Shown piece by piece: positions 12,588 through 22,904 of a stretch of DNA of 64,000 nucleotides (positions are counted from its first letter, which is position 1; every line of letters starts with the position of its first letter). The position numbers and the translations under genes were made by a program. The notes under the pieces were generated by a model, which saw only the letters and a list, made by a program, of their open reading frames with translations, was not told the origin of the DNA and did not search any database. The stretch lies in assembly GCA_007026445.1 (NCBI GenBank), contig VDMD01000074.1:1-64000 (forward strand), in the 5' to 3' direction. Source of the DNA: Schizophyllum amplum (Eukaryota; Basidiomycota; Agaricomycetes; Agaricales; Schizophyllaceae).

Positions 12588-12705
12588 AGTTGTACTCCTT
12601 TTCAGGATACATACTAGGAGCGGGCTCCTTTCAGACTGTACTGCTCCTTTCAGACGATTGTACTCCTTTCAGACTGTGATCGTACTACAGTACTCCTTTC
12701 AGATA
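12588..12705. repeat. Degenerate repeats of ctcctttcaga
   Basis: At least five copies of an 11-bp core, ctcctttcaga or a close variant, spaced about 15-30 bp apart between 12595 and 12702. Irregular spacing suggests a decayed minisatellite. Confidence 0.65.
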
Positions 12706-13241
12706 CAATAGGACCCCCGGGCCCCTCATGCGGTCGCGCTCACGGATGGCCTTTGACGACTGTCATCGACAGAAGCCATGGAAGGGCAATGAAAACACGA
12801 TGGCGCCGCTGGATTTCCCGGGCGGCTCTCAGCGCTTCTACCGTATTTCTCCTGGTGCTTTCACCAATATCAGCCTTCAGCCCAGCTCAGCTTCTCCGTT
12901 CGCATCAAGTCCAGAGTCATGTGCCACAAACCGTCGCAAAGCGTAGGGCAGTCAATACCATTAGACCGCGAACGGACCAGACCATCTCGAGTACCAGCTG
13001 AATGGAATCCACTCCCTGCGTCACGCAGTCGTACAACAGATATACAGAATCTTCATTCATCGTGTGTACACGAAAGCCCAGGTACCGTACGATATACTGG
13101 GTACGTCGGCGAGTCAGACGAGGATAGGAAGCAGTCGAAAGAGACATGGTCGCGGAACGTACAGCACTGCTAACGACGAACAGCACAACATCTGTTCCAC
13201 GACATTCAAAAGGCCACCCAGGACGGCAGCAAGAACGGAGG

Positions 13242-13318
13242 GATGAGACGGAGAGACGCAATGAGACGGAGAGACGCAACGGGACGGAGAGACCCAACGG
13301 GACGGAGAGAGAGGCAAA
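13242..13318. repeat. 18-bp minisatellite
   Basis: Four head-to-tail units close to gagacggagagacgcaac, the third and fourth with gggacgg starts. It lies about 120 bases beyond the MADS stop codon. Confidence 0.8.
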
Positions 13319-13437
13319 GAGTATACATACAACGATGAGACCATAACAATCAATCACAGCGTAGAGTCTCAGTGAGAACATAAACGCCACAGCTCCCAGC
13401 GCACTGCACGCCAACTACCGACGATCGACCTGACCGA

Positions 13438-14611
13438 CTACCGACGATAGGCCTGACCGACAGGCGGCGGCGCCTGTTGCGGCATCTGCTGTTGCTGCTG
13501 CTGCCAATGCTGCTGCTGCGCGCCCATCTGCTGCTGCTGCTGCTGCTGAGGCGGCTGCCCCTGCTGCGGCGCCGGCGCGCCCCCAGGCGCCGTACCCCCC
13601 GCAGCCGGCGGCGGCGGCGGGTACGAGTACTGCTGCCCGGGCGGCGGCATCATGTGCCCCTGCGGCGGCGGGTAGTGCCCCTGCATCGCCGCCGCGTGCT
13701 GCTGCTGCTGCTCCGGCGCCGGCGGGTACGCGCCGCCGAACGCGGGCTGCCCGGGTGGCGGCACGGGGGGCGCGCCGGGCGGGACGGCGTGCGCTGGGTG
13801 CGGAGAGGGCGTCGGCGCGGCTCCCGCGCGGCCGCTCTGGGAGCCGCGGCGGCGGCGCTTCTCGCCCGCGGTGGCGCGCCCGCCGTGCGCGGCAGCTTCT
13901 TCTTCCTCTTCCTCCGCGGCGTCGTCGGGCTTGGTGGCGGCGGGGCCGGGTGGGGGTGGGCCACTGATGGCGAGGCCTCCGGGTACGTTGCTGGGAGGGG
14001 GAGGGGGCGGTGCGCTGTTCATGGGCTGCTGGCGACCGAGGGGAGCGCCGGGGGGCATGTTGGAGGGGCCATGTGGGGCGTTGAGGCATGCTTGGATGAG
14101 GTTCTTGCCCTCGGGCTGGGTGACGAGGGGCTGGAGCTTGGCGGTGGTGAAGGTGTAGACGAGGCCGGTCTCGGAGACGACGAGCAGGAGGACCTGCGTG
14201 CCGGTGAGGGTGGAGAGTTCATATGCCTGTGCGGGAAGCGCGTCAACAAGCGTGGACACGTGCATTCATGACGGCCGACTGTACCTTCTTCATGATCCCT
14301 ACGCGCACACACATCAGTCAGCAAGTTCGTGGCGGGGGAGGGACGCGCGACTCACCAGCTTTGCGCTTCGAGAAAGTGATGTGGCGACGGGACTTGTCCT
14401 GGATGAACTCGATCTTGATCTTGCGGCGGCCTGCCTTCTTGTCCTTGGGGCCCTCCTCGTCGTCATCGTCGCCGTCCTCGGCGGCATGCTCGTCGGTGAT
14501 GAAGGAGTCCTCGCTGACGCCCATGGGGACCTGTGGCGGGCCGCGCTGGGCCATGGCGGGGTGAGGGGCGTCGATAGATTGTGCGTCCATGGTGCGTTGC
14601 CGCTTGCGCAT
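13438..14611 (-). CDS. mcm1: Mcm1/SRF-type MADS-box transcription factor
   Basis: Nuclear DNA-binding factor of the SRF/Mcm1 class, which binds CArG-like boxes as a dimer and recruits partners such as mating or cell-cycle regulators (family knowledge). Exons: 14611-14356, a 14-nt exon 14298-14285 and 14226-13438; 352 aa. Exon 1 ends inside the MADS box (GRRKIKIEFIQDKSRRHITF then SKRKA), the micro-exon supplies IMKK, and exon 3 continues AYELSTLTGTQVLLLVVSET and LVYTFTTAKLQPLV, followed by the SAM-domain-like NLIQACLNAP. All diagnostic SRF-class residues are present. An acidic stretch (EDGDDDDEEG) precedes the box. The C-terminus is Pro/Gln-rich with CAG-type runs, typical of activation domains. 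ATG 14611 (MRKRQRTMDAQ) is my choice; the frame stays open to 14797, so the N-terminus could be up to 62 residues longer. Confidence 0.93.
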
Positions 14612-14797
14612 ATGGGGCGGGGCGTCGGGCGACGAGGACTGGGCGAACGCGTAGAAATCCGGTCGGCGGCTGATCTGTGGGGTCGCGTCAGGCAAAGTTC
14701 CATATAGAGCGATGGATCGCCGAAAGCGGGAGAGGCGCCCAAGCGCGTGGCCTTGAACATGGTGGAGACAGTGAACAAAAAAAATTACAAGACGCAC

Positions 14798-16839
14798 GGT
14801 GACTGGTGGGGGGCGCGGACTTGTCGTCGGCGCGATTCTGTTCGCTGGTTTGTCGGTGGCAGGGGACGATGTCGACCGAGGAGTCGAGCGACGCGAGGCT
14901 GCCGGTTTGGGAAGTGGGCGACGAAAGAGGACAATCCAAAACGGAAAGCAAGATCAATCGACCCTTTTGAGAGTCATCCCCTGTTGACGAAGACAAACAC
15001 CGTCTGAGATAAACAGCCCATAGCATGTGCAAAGAATTACGTAAACTCCGATGGGACGCATTGTCCTGCCGGTCATGGCCTCTCTGCGCTCAAGAAGCCC
15101 TCACAGGTCTACCTGACGAGGCCCTGCTGATCTCTGGAGGCAAAGCCCGCTGTTGCTGACCTTCGCGTCGAGGAAATCGCCCAAAGCCAACCGCCACGTG
15201 CGCCATCGATAAGAAAGGCAGTCCTTGTTCCGGTTCCAGCCTTTTCCGCTTTCGCACCAGGTGAGACACATCAGTTCACTCCGTTCGCCTCGCCTAAATC
15301 ATATGTAGTCAGCCCATTCAACGCAGTCTTCAAGCGCGCCCCGTCTCGCTGACTGCTCGTGCCTCGTCTTCCATGCTCTGGCAGCTGCCGTGATCGCCCT
15401 CTTCCATCGTCCGGTCCCGACGCCTCGAATCAACTGCTTGCGGCAAGCTTGCGGTGCTCCCATTGTCCTCGTCGGATCAGCTGCCACGTTTCGTCACCAC
15501 TATTGCCACGCTCGCCGGGTCTGCGGAGCCCTGATAGCGTGCGATCGCGGCGCAGAAGCGGCGCTGAGGTCGCCTGCCTTGTCGATGTCTCCGCTCGCGG
15601 CGGCGGCGGCGCGCTCCAAATCAGGAGATACGGGTCGGTCCGAGTCGCGCGTCCTTCATCGCCTGTGATTGACTCTCCCTCAGACGTGGAAACGTCGCTT
15701 CAATGTGGCGCGTCGATGACCTTCTTCGGTGCCCCGTACCTGCTTTCGCCGACCGGAACTTCGTCTACCTGTCGCCAAACCCCAACGAAGGGCTTCGCTC
15801 GCATGGAGATGATGCTCGATACTCGCACGTTCTCCAAGCCGTGCGCACGGATTTTGCTCTGCATCTTCGTGCAGCGCAACTTTCTTTATTTGAGGCGCCT
15901 CGGCCAAATCAGTTCCCCCCTTCACGCTAGTCGGCCAATATCACCGCTCTGACTCGATACGCGCTCCGGATCCCGAGAGCGAGCGATCAAGTGCTACAGG
16001 CGATCAAGCAGTGCTACAGGTCGAGAAAGTGCTACGTCAAGACGGCGTACCACGGTACGAGATCCCTCGCAAGCCTTTCCCGCTCACCGTACTGCAGGGT
16101 CTTCCTTGGCTTCCTCGGAAGGTCCGGCGCTCTTTCTGGCACGAATTCATGTGGCACCTTCCTTTCATTATCCTCCACCCGTCCTTCCATCATCTGCCAC
16201 CGTCCTGCTGCTCTTTCATCCTCTTTGCACTTCGGCCATCGTCCTGCTGCTCTTTCATCCTACGGGTGAGTGAAGAGTCCGCCTGCCATGATCGATACCT
16301 TCATACTGGCGGGTCTGTTTAGGCCACTGCAAAAGGCATCACTTCCGGCTTGGAGGAGAACCCGGCTCCGATGAGGGGAACACGGCCTACACGCCCACGG
16401 TGAATTCTACGATCAACAACAGTACTATGAGCACCGACGACTCGTGGCTGGCTGGCTTTGGGACTGGTAGTAGGTGTAGTTCACGCCGCTGTAGGTGTAG
16501 TTCACGCCGCTGTAGGTGTAGTTCACGCTGCTGTAGGTGTAGTTCGGGGGCTATATACGGGCGCGCCTGGGGTGCACGTACTTTTGCGACCCGCACGATC
16601 TCTTTGCACTGTATTGATAGTCGGCGCGTTGAACGCGTCAGGTCATGTTATGGACATAAAGACTTCTGCTTGGGAGTCTAGTCAGAGTGATACTGCTGTC
16701 ATTAATCCGACATGAACGAGTCAGCTCGCTAACCGACCGCCGGCCAAAGAGTCAGTGCCTTCGGCCCGGTGGTCCGAGCACCTATATACACGGTCGTCGT
16801 GACCATTCGGTCCCGAGAGTCAACTTGCTCTTGCCCCTC
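14798..16839. other. Upstream of MADS gene; no confident gene
   Basis: About 2 kb that should hold the MADS promoter and the promoter of the F-box copy. Plus frames at 15359-15952 and 15703-15930 (FADRNFVYLSPNPNEGL) look mildly protein-like but lack a splice model or domain. A short duplicated segment (ccatcgtcctgctgctcttt) occurs near 16190 and 16240. Confidence 0.5.
16470..16545. repeat. 21-bp minisatellite
   Basis: Three full and one partial head-to-tail copies of a 21-bp unit beginning gtaggtgtagttcacgccgc (16470, 16491, 16512, 16533). The third has one C-to-T change. Confidence 0.9.
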
Positions 16840-18907
16840 ATGATGCGCCATCTCAGCGCTTTTCCTCTGGATGACGATCTTATACAGCTCGTGCTATGCC
16901 ACTTACGTGACCTTCCGTCGCTTCGGTCGGCGACGTGCTCGTGTCAAGCAATCTACCGCGTGTGGCGCACGTATCCTGTGCAGGCGCGTAAACGTCCGAC
17001 AAGGCTGATTTGCTTGGCTGACGCGCAACTACTCTTGCAGATAGAGTATGCTGTCGTCACGAATATTATCGGGTGCGCCTTACCGCAAGCATTGAGGCTG
17101 GCACGCTTTGAACTGTTCATGGATGGCGTGATGGCGGCGGATGCCTACCCAGAAAATGTTGGACCCGTGAGGATTACTCGCCGGGAACTCAACTTAATGA
17201 AGATGACCGCGGAGAATGTCAGAGAGTTGGAGGACATATTCAGCAGGAGGTGAGCGTTCACTCTTTCATTCCTTCCGTAGCTACGTTCAGCGCCTTTGTG
17301 GCGGCCGAATGTACGGGATTCAATGCCCATCCTTCCACGATGTTCAATATTTTGCAGACATAAATCTCGTCGGCTGCCAACTTCTCAGCTGACCTACGAT
17401 GAATCTCGCCGCTTCCGACAAGGCGTGTATCGGATTCTCGTCTTCTGCATACTTTACGGCGTAAATAACGGCCTGGATTACGAGCTTACCCGAGACTGGG
17501 ACGATGAGGCGGTCGCGGAGGTATGCCCGGCCTCATTGGTTCGACCTGTATGGATGCTGATAGAATACATTCAGGCTCGAAAGCAGCGCTACACATTCCT
17601 GAAGCAATACAGCGCCGACGCTCTACGAGAAATTCATATGGTGGCTCGATTCCTTCAGCAACTACATCAGTCTCGATGAAGTGTCCGACCCGGAGATTGG
17701 TGTAGCCATGGGTGGGTGAGATATCCCTCGTCATTCGGACGCCACACTGAGAATCCTGTTTGAAGAAACTTTTCATGACTTCGCGCTGGCTTGTGGGCCT
17801 CTTGCCTATCTGGATTGTTACAGGGGACACAATTTCGATGCCGTAGAAGAATATGGGGGGTTCATTGCTGAATTTCCGGAGCATAATTGGGACATGTTTG
17901 CTGGTTTCCTGAGCGACCCGCTAAAGCGGATCATGGACGCGCGCAAGGTGAGACAGCTGCCTGAGAATTAGTTTGGAGTTCCTGTACTCATGTCTTTCGC
18001 CAGGCTGTTCTCAAGGACGATGATTGGACGGTCATTTTGGATAGTGTTCCAGACGACGCGCAAGCCACTTGTGAACAATGTCACGCTGTGAAGGGATTCG
18101 AACTGTACGATGAAAGCAGTACGTTCGGGAACAGACTAACATACCCAATTTTGTGGATTAAACGTCTGCTGCAGACTACGATAACCTTTGGATCAGCGCT
18201 GCGATGACCAAGACGGCGCTATACAGCGCGTTCAAGGTACGCCGTTTGACGATCATCTGTGCCACATTTAAGACCATAGGCTTGTGTAGGGCCATCTACG
18301 TCGACATTGTACAGAAGGACCGTTGATTGCAGACTACTTTTCTTCGTTCCGTTTCAACTACACCGAGTTTCTGCAAGAAATTCTCGCCTACTTGTCGCCG
18401 TTGCCGCCTGCTCAGAAGGAACAACAATCGACAAGCTCGGGTAGTATGAGTCTGGAGGAGTGGGCTGACTCTCTGGATGACGACGCAGGAAATTTCAGTT
18501 TTACCCCTGCCGCACCTCCCTCCACTTCGACCGCCGGCAGCACGGAACTCCCCAGAGCGTCTACGGCAGGACCTTGGGACGGGCTCACGACATCGAAAGC
18601 GCTATGCGCGGACTACATCAAGGCTTTTGTCGTAGAGTTCTTGCCTCAGTGGTGGGTTGACCGCAGGAAAAGAGGTGCATCCGTTCTCTGAATCGTCACG
18701 AGAAAGTGCTGATCACGGTACCACAGGAGGCGCTACTATCCCTGATGAGAAATGTTGGTACGGGTGGAACTGCCGCACGATGACTCATAAGCCTCTTCAC
18801 GCGAACAAGCTGAATGTGAGTCGCGCTCCGTCCTGCTTTCGCTGTGGTCCTGTACTCACTAGCCAATATAGCATTTCTGCAAGCCGAGTCGCGGCGAAGG
18901 CGCTTGA
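16840..18907 (+). pseudogene. F-box protein copy A, likely frameshifted
   Basis: Nine exons by comparison with copy B: 16840-17249, 17358-17520, 17575-~17715, 17752-17947, 18004-18118, 18175-18236, 18290-18674, 18727-18815, 18872-18907. The N-terminus (MMRHLSAFPLDDDLIQLVL then CSCQAIYRVWRTY) is an F-box-like helix pair. The rest is an agaricomycete-type extension ending in a Cys/His cluster: CWYGWNCRTMTHKPLHA then KLNHFCKPSRG. F-box proteins recruit substrates to SCF ubiquitin ligases (family knowledge). In exon 3 a 2-bp deletion relative to copy B (ctacatcagtct against ctatatcacagtct) brings TGA at 17677-17679 into frame. A 5-bp surplus at the start of exon 4 would restore the frame downstream. 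So the gene is probably broken after about 230 codons, unless splicing avoids the stop. The remaining exons are still open. Confidence 0.65.
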
Positions 18908-19515
18908 TTCATGGACGCGTGCCCTGACGGCGCTGAGTGCAGTGAGCGAGGAAATGAGTGCGAGTAGTAGATTTTGCCACGTCGCAGTTTAAAAAGAAAG
19001 ACAGTCTCATACATAAGATAAGGTCAATGGCTCTCAGAAGATGACTGAGTGTCCATGATTCAGAGCTAGTCCGTTTGAATGCTCGGTGAGAAGAATCGAT
19101 GCGAATACGGAGGTGCCCAAGGAGTCCTAGTCAGGCGCCAAAGTTAGCGCGTGCCGTGCCCGGCTAATGCCGACTCGGAAAGCTCCGACGGCATGGAGGC
19201 CCGACTTTGCCGCTTAGACTTGAGTGTTCAACTTGGCCTCCTCCCTCAGCACGTCTGTTTGCAGGCCGCTCCTTTTGCTCCCACCAGACCCTTGAGCTGT
19301 CAAGCCGACTTTGACTTGCAATACGCGGCCTGCGTAGCCGAGGTGCGTTCTATTTTGGCGCGCCATCAGTCATTTTCAGGCGAACAATGGGCAGGTTTTG
19401 TACACACGTGTAATACACGATCATCAAGGCCAGCGGACGGGCCACTCTGCGGAATTATAAAAGCCTCTCCTTTGTTGTAAGTTGCCGTCCTCTGCTTCTG
19501 TCATCTCCCGCCACC
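18908..19515. other. Spacer and FunK1 copy 1 promoter
   Basis: Duplicated, inverted, at 32855-33775 and partly at 27790-28135. A plus frame at 19151-19480 persists in part in the other copies, but it is broken in the copy next to kinase 2 and carries the TATA region at its end. I read it as promoter rather than gene. It contains a CACGTG E-box-like core about 120 bases before the ATG. Confidence 0.6.
19456..19462 (+). promoter_or_regulatory. TATA box of FunK1 copy 1
   Basis: TATAAAA 54 bases before ATG 19516, preserved at the same place in the kinase 3 promoter (32908-32914, minus strand) and destroyed in kinase 2. Confidence 0.7.
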
Positions 19516-22424
19516 ATGGCTGACCGACCTCAAGCCGGGCTCCCGATAGTCAGGCGACCCGGCGTCAGCGTAGAACCCAGCTATCAGACAGGCGAGATGG
19601 TCGTCGTTCGCGACGCGGTCAGCAAAGACATAGGCTCCGTACCCGAGATTCCTCTCGCCGATTTCCTCAAGCACTTCATGCCACCACCGACGCTCACCGA
19701 GCAAGAACTCAACACCGTATTCAAGAAACTGCACCAGAAGTGGCGACCGTTCGAAAAGACCTTCACCGCTGATCACATACTGGCGAAGAAGACACGCGCG
19801 AAAGAATGTTCTGCCAAGCACGCACCTCTCATGACCGACAAGAAAGGGCAAACGTGTTGGACCGACTACGTGAACACGCCTGCCAACCGAACCGGGGGCG
19901 AGAAGGCGATCTTCGGCGACCTGGCTGATATCTCTTTACAAATCGCCAAATGCGCTCTTGAAGTCAATCCCAATCTTAAACGGACGACAAAGCTCGAGAC
20001 CAACGGCAGTCGGACACTCAAGAGCGAGAAATTGAACCCGTCTATGCCGGACGGCGTGCATCGCCTTCTGGCGGAGCACGGCGGAATGTTCGATTGGGAT
20101 AGCTGCGTCTGTACAGAAGAGTACAATTGCCGGAACGTAACAAAAGGGAAGCTTGACGAGGAAGCCATGGAAGCTGTTCTCAATGTACGTCGACCCATTT
20201 CGTTATCAGCTCAAGCTCATCGGTCGTCAGACGTCACAGAATGTCTTGTGGAACATGAATCACACTATGCGCATCGATGCTCGCCGTCGTCACGTCCTCG
20301 CTATGTCTTATTCCGACACGGATGTCCGCCTGTGGCACTGTGATCGCAGTGTAGTCGTAGTCAGTGCGGCCTTTCACCTGAATATCGTAAGTGTTCTTTC
20401 CTTTGGAACTATCGAGGCCTATCATCAATGACCACACAGGATGCCAGTATCATCATCGATGTCTATTCGCGCCTCATTTTTGCAGCACTGGTCGATCTTG
20501 GATATGACCCGACTATCGAACTACGCTGGTCATGGTCTCCGAGATCGACGGCAACGACCGGAAAGCTCAAGCGAAAGCGCTACTATCGCATCTTGGTGTC
20601 CGGCGTCGCCTACATCACGGTTGGTAGCATTGCGGACCAGGGCACCGACCACGGGTTTGGACGCTGCACCAGGGTATGGCGCGCATACAAGGAAGGCGAA
20701 TCTAAGCAGTGTTTTTATGCTATCAAGGACTGCTGGCCGGAGGCGGGCTCCACGCTCGAGTTCGACATATACTGCGAACTTATGACGGCCATTCGCGCTT
20801 TCGACTGGAAAGAACAGTGCAATCCGCCTCCCGCAAAGCGCAGACACCTGAGGAACTACGACTCGCCCAAACCGATTGACCCTCGACCCTCTCTGACGCC
20901 GGACGATCGGACAAAATTCTTTGTTACGATCCTCGCCGGAGAAAAACTCAAGATTGACCGATCCGGTACCGTCGACAACACGCAGGAGGTGATTGCCAGA
21001 GGCTACAGAATTCCCGCGAACCGCAAGATGTATGCGGCCTGGGGTGGCGCCGTGCTCAATACCACCGGGGGGCCCGCACTCACCGGCGTCGTTGGCAACG
21101 AGCACCTGACCGACTATCCGGTACAGCGCTATGGGCTGCTCCGCGGTGCTATATCTGCTCGAGAACACCACCGCTCCGTGATGGAAGAGGGGACGCCATT
21201 GAAGAACTTTGTCGAGGCCAAGCGCATCTTCGAAATTGTCACAGACGTTGCGTATGGTCAGTGATCACCGGTCACTCATCCTTCCACTGAAATTTACTAA
21301 CTGTTGTGACAGCGCTGTTCGTCATGCACTGTGTAGGAAGAGTCTATCGCGACATTAGCTTCAACAATATTTTGGAGCAACACGGCCAGGGCGTATTGGC
21401 AGATCTGGAATACGTGGTATCGCAATCCGCCACAGATATGACTTGCATGAGAATGGTGAGCTGCTTTGTAGCCTCTACCCATCATGTATCGATGCATGTC
21501 TTTCAGGGAACCGCAGACTTCGCTGCTGTTGAGGTAGTTGCTGGCAAATACACGCCAGTCAACATCCCGAAAAAGAATTGGATGTACGTTGCCGACGCAG
21601 AGGACGAATCCTCGGACGACGAGGATACCCCTCCTCCCCCTGATTTCCGAAAAATGCTTCCGCCTTGGACTTACCGCGATGTGCACGACCTGGAATCGAT
21701 CTGGTGGCTGGCGGTCTGGCTCCTCTTTCGTCACACCACCAACCTGCAGATCCCGGATACCTACAACGGTACAGCGCAAGACGAGCAGTACTCGTTGACG
21801 TTTCCTCACTACTATTTCTCGAAGAGCGAGGATCGGACGGGGTTCCTGAGATATCCCATGACGTTCGCAACGAAACTCGACCTTCTGCCTCCAGCATGGA
21901 AGACAGCCATGGGATCACAATTGTGCACGATACGCGGGGCACTCATGGAAATCTACGAAAAGACTCCGGTTGGGCCGATCCCGCCTGTGATCTGGTACAT
22001 GGTGCACAACATGTGTGTCTCCGGGCAGCGCATCGAAGGCAAATTCATTCTCAACGCCAAAGACGCGAAGGCACAGCCAACGCAGCCCGTCAACAGCACC
22101 ATCGCGACGCATCAATCTCAGGATCCGACGCTGGGCTCGACGGTTGGAAGCATCGGCGGCAAGCGCAGCCATGATGAAGCGCTTGGGACGAATGCGGACG
22201 GCGCGGGCGCGGGCGTCGACAACACGGGTACCGGCGACGCGGGCGCCAATGACACCGTTGTCAATGGTGGAGGTGGCCACGACGCGGCGGGTGCCGATGT
22301 AGGGGCCGCAGAGCAATCGCAGGAGGCGCGAACCAAACGCCGCAGGCTCCGTCGTACGAACACCGAGCCGAGTCGTCGCAGCGAGCGACTAGCGTTGAGG
22401 TCAGGCCCGGGCGCGACACGTTGA
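19516..22424 (+). CDS. FunK1 fungal-type protein kinase, copy 1
   Basis: Five exons (19516-20184, 20231-20386, 20440-21256, 21313-21455, 21507-22424), 900 aa. FunK1 kinases (Pkinase_fungal family) are expanded in mushroom-forming fungi, with little-known substrates. The N-terminal third (MADRPQAGLPIVRRPG, DFLKHFMPPPTLTEQELNTV) is the usual FunK1 leader. Exons 2-3 hold the N-lobe, with CYAIKD-like FYAIKDCWPEAGSTLE as the presumed lysine strand. Exon 4 has the catalytic loop VYRDISFNNIL, where Tyr replaces the usual His of HRD, and VLADLEYVV in place of DFG. Exon 5 has GTADFAAVEV and DVHDLESIWWLAVWLLF, the FunK1 APE/F-helix region. The C-terminal tail is Gly/Asp-rich, then TKRRRLRR, a probable nuclear signal. 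ATG 19516 sits in a good context (gccaccatgg) behind a TATA box. All exons are open. Confidence 0.88.
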
Positions 22425-22904
22425 ACAGACGTGACTGTACACTATGGACATTCGGGCATGTACTCGTTATGACATATGATACCCTCGCAGTAGACTTGCT
22501 TAATTCACGCGACCGACTTTCGATGGATTCGAGGCGAGAGAGAGAGTTCGAGATGCAATTTGTGAGAGCGTACTGTATGCCTGCCGTTACAGGTAAGATA
22601 GAACACTAGCGTCCATGAATTGGCTACTCCTCGCTGGGTACAGCCACTCTGAAGACTGACGGCGACCGGCGTAATCCCCCATAGCACGTCAATCTGGGCC
22701 TCTGCGTCGCGTCGCCTGACATCGCCGCAGTCGCCAGCTGCAGAGCGTCATGAACCACCTGTCACCGTCGGGCCGATTCACCGTGGGTCACGTCCTGACG
22801 TGAGTCTCTTACTTATCCTCCTCACTCCATGATCACTTCACTTTTCCCTTGTAGTCTTTCTTCATTCATTCTTCTATCTCTCTGTTCTTTCCTCGCTGCT
22901 GTCC
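22425..22904. other. 3' flank of FunK1 copy 1 and PX-gene promoter
   Basis: Between convergently conserved kinase 3' sequence and ATG 22905. It contains a copy of the dispersed element R (see 22505-22740). No gene is seen. Confidence 0.6.
22505..22740 (+). repeat. Dispersed element R, copy 1
   Basis: Short landmarks in order: gatggattcgaggcgagag, gagatgcaattt, gcgaccggcgtaatcccc, gggcctctgcgtcgcgtcgc. The same landmarks occur in order beyond kinases 2 and 3 and at 60000-60240. Function unknown; it could be shared 3' untranslated and flanking DNA or a transposon relic. Confidence 0.65.

Larger units (their letters stand above)
11218..13437. other. Non-coding, minisatellite-rich stretch
   Basis: About 2.2 kb between tandem copy 4 and the 3' end of the MADS gene. 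It holds three simple tandem arrays (listed separately). The long plus frame 11941-12711 exists mainly because the 19-bp array lacks stops; I do not call it a gene. Confidence 0.6.
16840..22740 (+). repeat. Segmental duplication, arm A (F-box + FunK1)
   Basis: This block carries the F-box gene, its downstream spacer, a FunK1 kinase gene and the kinase 3' flank. The same order is found on the minus strand at about 29400-35865 (arm B). Homology includes non-coding DNA: the TATA region, the spacer sequence around 18950-19040 matching 33300-33380 inverted, and introns. Divergence is moderate, with substitutions throughout. Confidence 0.85.

Noticed and set aside
11941..12711. 256-codon plus frame
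   Set aside because: Mostly the 19-bp minisatellite translated (SSHVPCLITRPSPHHT-like); no domain and no conservation.
13477..14271. 264-codon plus frame over the MADS gene
   Set aside because: Arg/Leu-rich shadow of the Pro/Gln-rich coding exon; the minus strand has an unmistakable MADS box.
15359..15952. Plus frames upstream of the F-box copy A
   Set aside because: Two overlapping frames look weakly protein-like, but no consistent splice model or motif supports a gene.
19151..19480. 109-codon frame upstream of FunK1 copy 1, partly kept in copy 3
   Set aside because: Broken in copy 2, ends across the TATA box, and similarity is explained by duplication of the promoter; no evidence of translation.
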